Below, piece by piece: positions 15,013 to 18,218 of a stretch of DNA of 18,218 bases. Source of the DNA: Actinomycetota bacterium (GTDB lineage: Bacteria > Actinomycetota > Acidimicrobiia > Acidimicrobiales > GCA-2861595); the NCBI GenBank assembly GCA_016781225.1, contig JADDQT010000013.1:1-18218 (forward strand). The letters are read 5' to 3'. A program made the translations under genes and the position numbers. Numbering within the stretch: position 1 is the first letter of the stretch; each line of letters begins with the position of its first letter. The notes below the pieces were generated by a model. It was not told where the DNA came from. It made no database searches and saw only the letters and a list, made by a program, of their open reading frames with translations.

Positions 15013-16533
15013 CTACTGTCCCCGCCGGAATAGATCTCGAACCATCCCGGCCAGCAGTTCACGGGCGAACACCCGCAAGGAAAGAAGATATAGGGCAGCG
15101 CCGGTGAGGACCATCCCCACCAGCTGCAGCGGCTGAGCCAGCGAGCCTTCCATGAGCGCTCCCACGCCGGCGGTACCGGCGGCCATCACTCCCGTAGCCG
15201 ACGCCACCGGCACCAGTGGGCGGAGGACGGCGCCGAGCCGGGTCCGGATTCCCCGGCTGACGACGTACATGATCACGGGGGCCTCGACGGCACTGGCCAA
15301 CGCATAACTGATGGCGACGCCCAGGATGCCGTGCTCGACCCCGATGAGGAAGGCCGGGAGGAACAGGGCGAAGCTGAAGGCGTTGAGCCAGAGGTCCCAG
15401 CTGGGCCGGCCGATGGCCATCAGAAGGGGACCCTTGAGCCGGCTGATGCTGATCAGCGGTCCGGTCAGTGCCAGTACCTGAAGCGTGTGTACGGCGGGGA
15501 CCCACTGGCGTCCGAAGGCCACCGGGATCGCCTGTGGAGCAGTGATCGCCATGCCGACGGTCAGCGGGAAGAACACCAGGGCCACGTACTGGGTCGAACG
15601 GAGGAAACCCGCCCGCAGGCGCGGCAGATCGTCCTTCACCGCCGATAGGGCGGGGAAGACCGAGTCACTGATCACCTCTCCGAACCGCTGGAGGGGGAGG
15701 AGGAAGGCCCGGTACGCCAGGCTGTAGTACCCGAGCGGCCGGGCGCCGAGGATCTTGCCGATGATCAGGTTGTCGGCGTTGGTCTGGCCGTATCCCACGA
15801 GCAGGCTCACGGTCACGTAGGAGCTGTAGGGAAGTAGGTCGCGCAGGGCGGCGCGGTCCATGGAGACGGACGGCGACCACACGCCCGCCCGAATGGCGAC
15901 CACCCAAGCGAGGATCGAAGCGAGGGCGGCCTCGACGACGGACAGGGAGACCAGAGCCCAGATCCCCCAACCGGCAACGGCGAGGATCACTCCGACGGCG
16001 CTCGCCACCGTGACGGCGATGGTGGACGTGACGTAGTAACCACGGAACCGCATCTCCCGGGTGAGCATGTCATTGGGTGTCAGCTCGACTCCCTTGAAGA
16101 CGAAGATCACTGCAAGTACCGGCAGGACACGGCGCAACGAGGGCTCGTCGAAGAAGGCGGCGGCAGGAAAGGCGCTCAGGGCCGTCACGACGGCCAGCAG
16201 CAGCCCGAAGCCGGCGCTCAGGGTGAAGGCCACCCCGACGTGCTCCGGGCGAAGGTCCGTCCGCTGGACGAGTGCCGGCCCGAGACCCAGCCCGGAGACC
16301 AGGGCCGCGAGGTTCACCACCACGAGCGCGATGGCTATGAGGCCGAAATCCTCGGGCGCCACCAAGCGGGCGAGAAGGACGGTCGTGGCCACGCGGAGGA
16401 CCGTCTGCACCGTGCGATCGAACGTCCCCCAGCGGACGCCGGACGCCACCCCACCGCGCAGTCGCGAGCCACCATCTTCCTCGACCGCCGCCTCCGAAGA
16501 CGGCGCGTCCTCGGTCTCGCTGCTTGGTCTCAT
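15013..16533 (-). CDS. Wzx/RfbX-like polysaccharide flippase (copy 2)
   Basis: This 506-residue polytopic membrane protein of the polysaccharide exporter family is a paralogue of the flippase at 10407-11909. The two share LVQRTDLRPEH, TPNDML, RAGVW, an NLI-GK-LG...LGYY-LAYR segment and the same pattern of about 12-14 hydrophobic helices. The first 35 residues are acidic and Ser-rich, followed by RLRGGVASGVRWGTFDRTVQTVLRV. The ATG at 16533 is preferred because the shared family sequence follows it and it lies 19 bases after the asd stop; an upstream in-frame start at 16647 is Arg/Cys-rich and inside asd. It is followed after 8 bases by the coiled-coil gene. It probably exports a lipid-linked glycan; whether its substrate differs from copy 1 is unknown. 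Confidence 0.9.
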   Translation of the reverse strand: MRPSSETEDAPSSEAAVEEDGGSRLRGGVASGVRWGTFDRTVQTVLRVATTVLLARLVAPEDFGLIAIALVVVNLAALVSGLGLGPALVQRTDLRPEHVGVAFTLSAGFGLLLAVVTALSAFPAAAFFDEPSLRRVLPVLAVIFVFKGVELTPNDMLTREMRFRGYYVTSTIAVTVASAVGVILAVAGWGIWALVSLSVVEAALASILAWVVAIRAGVWSPSVSMDRAALRDLLPYSSYVTVSLLVGYGQTNADNLIIGKILGARPLGYYSLAYRAFLLPLQRFGEVISDSVFPALSAVKDDLPRLRAGFLRSTQYVALVFFPLTVGMAITAPQAIPVAFGRQWVPAVHTLQVLALTGPLISISRLKGPLLMAIGRPSWDLWLNAFSFALFLPAFLIGVEHGILGVAISYALASAVEAPVIMYVVSRGIRTRLGAVLRPLVPVASATGVMAAGTAGVGALMEGSLAQPLQLVGMVLTGAALYLLSLRVFARELLAGMVRDLFRRGQ

Positions 16534-16552
16534 CGCCCGAGCGCCTGGTCGC

Positions 16553-17554
16553 TCAGCTGAGTGCTTCGGCGATCTGCACCGCGTTGAGCGCCGCGCCCTT
16601 GCGCAGGTTGTCACCCGACACCCACAGGGCCAGCCCGTGCTCGGCACCGGGGTCGCGCCTGATGCGGCCGACGAACGTGTCGTCCTGGCCGGCCGCCATC
16701 AGCGGGGTGGGCACGTCGGTGAGGGTCACCGCGGGCGTGGAGGAAAGCACCTCACGGGCCCGTTCGACGGCGAGGGGACGCTCGAACTCGAGGTTCAGGC
16801 TCAGTGAGTGACCGGTGAAGACAGGCACCCGGACGCACGTGCAGGACACCGCCAGATCGGCGAGGCCGAGTATCTTGCGGCTCTCCCGCCTGAACTTGTG
16901 CTCCTCGTCCGTCTCGGTGTCAACCAGGTTGCCCGCGAAGGGAATGACGTTGTAGGCGACAGGGGCCACGAAGGTGGCCGGTAGAGGCTGCTCGACGCCC
17001 TCTCCCCAGGCCAGGTCACCGGCACGGTCACCGATCTTGCGCACCTGGTCCTCGAGCTCGGTGACGCCGGCGTGACCTGCCCCGGACACCGCCTGATAGG
17101 TCGACGCCACCACCCGCCGCAGCCCAGCCTCCTGGTGCAGGGCGTGGAGCGGGGGCATGCAGACCATGGTGGTGCAGTTGGGGTTGGCGATGATGCCCTT
17201 GGGGATCGAAGCGAGGGCATGGCGGTTGACCTCGGGCACCACCAGCGGCACCTCCGGGTCCATGCGCCACGCCGAGGAGTTGTCGATGACCACCGCTCCG
17301 GCATCTGCAACCTTGGGTGCCAGCTCCCGCGACACGCTCGCCCCGGCGGAGAAGATCACGAGGTCCAGCCCGACGAAGTCCGCCGTGCCGGCGTCCTCGA
17401 CCTCGGCCTCCCCTCCCGACCACGAGATCCTCCGGCCTGCCGAGCGGGCGGAGGCGAAGAACCTGACCCGGTCGGCCAGGAAGCGCCGCTCCACCAGCAG
17501 TCTCCGGAGGACGGATCCCACCATGCCCGTGGCGCCGACGATCCCGAGCTCCAT
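16553..17554 (-). CDS. asd: Aspartate-semialdehyde dehydrogenase
   Basis: This 333-residue cytoplasmic enzyme reduces aspartyl phosphate to aspartate semialdehyde with NADPH, the branch point to lysine/diaminopimelate, threonine and methionine. Visible features are the nucleotide-binding GIVGATGMVGS (4-14), the DNSSAWRMDP loop (91-100), the catalytic Cys127 in NPNCTT, Gln154 in STYQAVSG, the EEHKFRRESRKILG segment (217-230) and catalytic His249 in RVPVFTGHS. The length is usual for bacterial Asd and no key residue appears to be missing. The ATG at 17554 lies 3 bases after the stop of the upstream GT4. A TACCAT box (17566-17561) ends 6 bases before the ATG and could drive a leaderless internal transcript. 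Placement among polysaccharide genes instead of next to lysC is unusual. Confidence 0.95.
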   Translation of the reverse strand: MELGIVGATGMVGSVLRRLLVERRFLADRVRFFASARSAGRRISWSGGEAEVEDAGTADFVGLDLVIFSAGASVSRELAPKVADAGAVVIDNSSAWRMDPEVPLVVPEVNRHALASIPKGIIANPNCTTMVCMPPLHALHQEAGLRRVVASTYQAVSGAGHAGVTELEDQVRKIGDRAGDLAWGEGVEQPLPATFVAPVAYNVIPFAGNLVDTETDEEHKFRRESRKILGLADLAVSCTCVRVPVFTGHSLSLNLEFERPLAVERAREVLSSTPAVTLTDVPTPLMAAGQDDTFVGRIRRDPGAEHGLALWVSGDNLRKGAALNAVQIAEALS

Positions 17555-17557
17555 CGT

Positions 17558-18217
17558 TCAATGGTACCGGCGTGATCCGCCTGCCCGGCCGCTGGAGTGC
17601 GCTCGTCTCAAGCCGGCGGTGAGCTCGGCAACCTCCTCGCCCCACCTCGTGAGGTCGTGGTTCTGCTCGGCCCGAGCCCGGCCCGCCAGCCCCTCCCGGG
17701 TGGCTCGGGACGGATCCGCCAGGCGCCGCGACACCGCTCGCGCCAGGGCGCTGGCATCCTCGACGGCCACAATGGCCCCGGCGTCGTCTCCCAGGGCCTC
17801 GGCCATGCCTTCTACGTCCGAGGCCACCACGCTCCGAGCCGACGCCATCGCCTCCAGGACCGACATGGAGAGGCCCTCGTACCGGGAGGGCTGGACCACC
17901 ACGTCGGCGGCGTGGAGCCATGCCGTCACGCTCTGCTGACGGCCTACGAAGCGCACGCCGGTGGTCGCCCGCCCTTCCAGAGTGCCTCTGGCTGGGCCGT
18001 CTCCCACCAGCACCAGCTCGGCGGCGGGGACCTCTCGGAGGATCTGTGGCCAGGCGTCGAGGAGGACGTCCTGGCCCTTCTGGGTGCTGAGCCGGCCCAC
18101 GCAGACCGCCAGGGGAGCCGCTCCGAGCCCGAGCTCGACGCGGGCGGCGCGGCGATCCGCATCGCTCCCGGCGGGGAAGCGCCGAAGGTCGACGGGGTTG
18201 GGCAGCACGCACCACGA
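17558..18217 (-). CDS. Glycosyltransferase family 4, C-terminal part (cut by window edge)
   Basis: The 219 visible residues form the donor-binding half of a GT-B enzyme; the N-terminal acceptor domain lies beyond the window. The frame remains open to the edge (SWCVLPNPVDLRRF), so an apparent GTG start at 18208 is not the real one. Motifs include VLPNPVDLRRF, AVCVGRLSTQKGQDVLLDAWPQI, LVLVGDGPARGTLEG and the E-x7-E motif in YEGLSMSVLEAM, followed by SVVASDVEGMAEAL. The C-terminus is basic and ends at a TGA 3 bases before the asd start, so the two genes are probably co-transcribed. This suggests the polysaccharide cluster continues past the right edge. Confidence 0.88.
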   Translation of the reverse strand, partial: SWCVLPNPVDLRRFPAGSDADRRAARVELGLGAAPLAVCVGRLSTQKGQDVLLDAWPQILREVPAAELVLVGDGPARGTLEGRATTGVRFVGRQQSVTAWLHAADVVVQPSRYEGLSMSVLEAMASARSVVASDVEGMAEALGDDAGAIVAVEDASALARAVSRRLADPSRATREGLAGRARAEQNHDLTRWGEEVAELTAGLRRAHSSGRAGGSRRYH

Positions 18218-18218
18218 G

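Noticed and set aside
17555..17566. Separate promoter for asd
   Set aside because: TACCAT is 6 bases before the ATG, but it lies in the last codons of the upstream GT4 and the gap is only 3 bases, so read-through is a simpler explanation; kept only as a possible internal start.
1..18218. Mobile elements, CRISPR arrays, tRNA or rRNA genes
   Set aside because: No transposase or integrase motifs, no regularly spaced short repeats other than the coding coiled-coil repeat, and no tRNA-like or rRNA-like sequence was seen.

Overview
The window is very GC-rich and densely packed, with many GTG starts, 4-base start/stop overlaps and C/G-ending codons. This suits a high-GC actinobacterium, possibly of the Acidimicrobiia type, but that placement is an impression from composition and protein style, not a computed result. 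Nearly all of it is one cell-surface polysaccharide (capsule, exopolysaccharide or glycoconjugate) biosynthesis locus. No tRNA, rRNA, CRISPR array, transposase or integrase was seen.

Layout: (1) 1-4230, plus strand: the tail of an unknown gene, a truncated glycosyltransferase-like ORF, a GT2 and a GT4 glycosyltransferase, then a Wzz/BY-kinase chain-length regulator. (2) 6477-4250, minus strand: two GT4 glycosyltransferases. (3) 6525-11909, plus strand: a GT4, a SAM-dependent methyltransferase, a NodB-type (CE4) polysaccharide deacetylase, a hairpin with a candidate new promoter, a GT2 and a Wzx-like flippase. (4) 18218-11890, minus strand: a GT4 (cut by the window edge), aspartate-semialdehyde dehydrogenase (asd), a second Wzx-like flippase, a 609-residue repetitive coiled-coil protein and another GT4.

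Together the genes suggest a Wzx/Wzy-type pathway. Glycosyltransferases build a lipid-linked repeat unit on the cytoplasmic face, a methyltransferase and a deacetylase decorate it, a flippase exports it, and the Wzc-like protein controls chain length. No recognisable Wzy polymerase or initiating phosphoglycosyl transferase lies in the window, so the cluster probably extends past one or both edges. Having two paralogous flippases suggests two export substrates or an ancient duplication.

The part least explained by known families is the coiled-coil protein at 13175-15004. It lies between a flippase and a glycosyltransferase and has an 80-residue internal repeat built partly on a 15-residue period. 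It may be a cytoplasmic scaffold for the polysaccharide machinery. Other points worth a second look are the truncated GT-like ORF, the duplicated start site of the Wzc-like gene, TANNNT boxes 6-8 bases before several starts (possible leaderless transcription), and a perfect 10-bp hairpin on the deacetylase stop codon.
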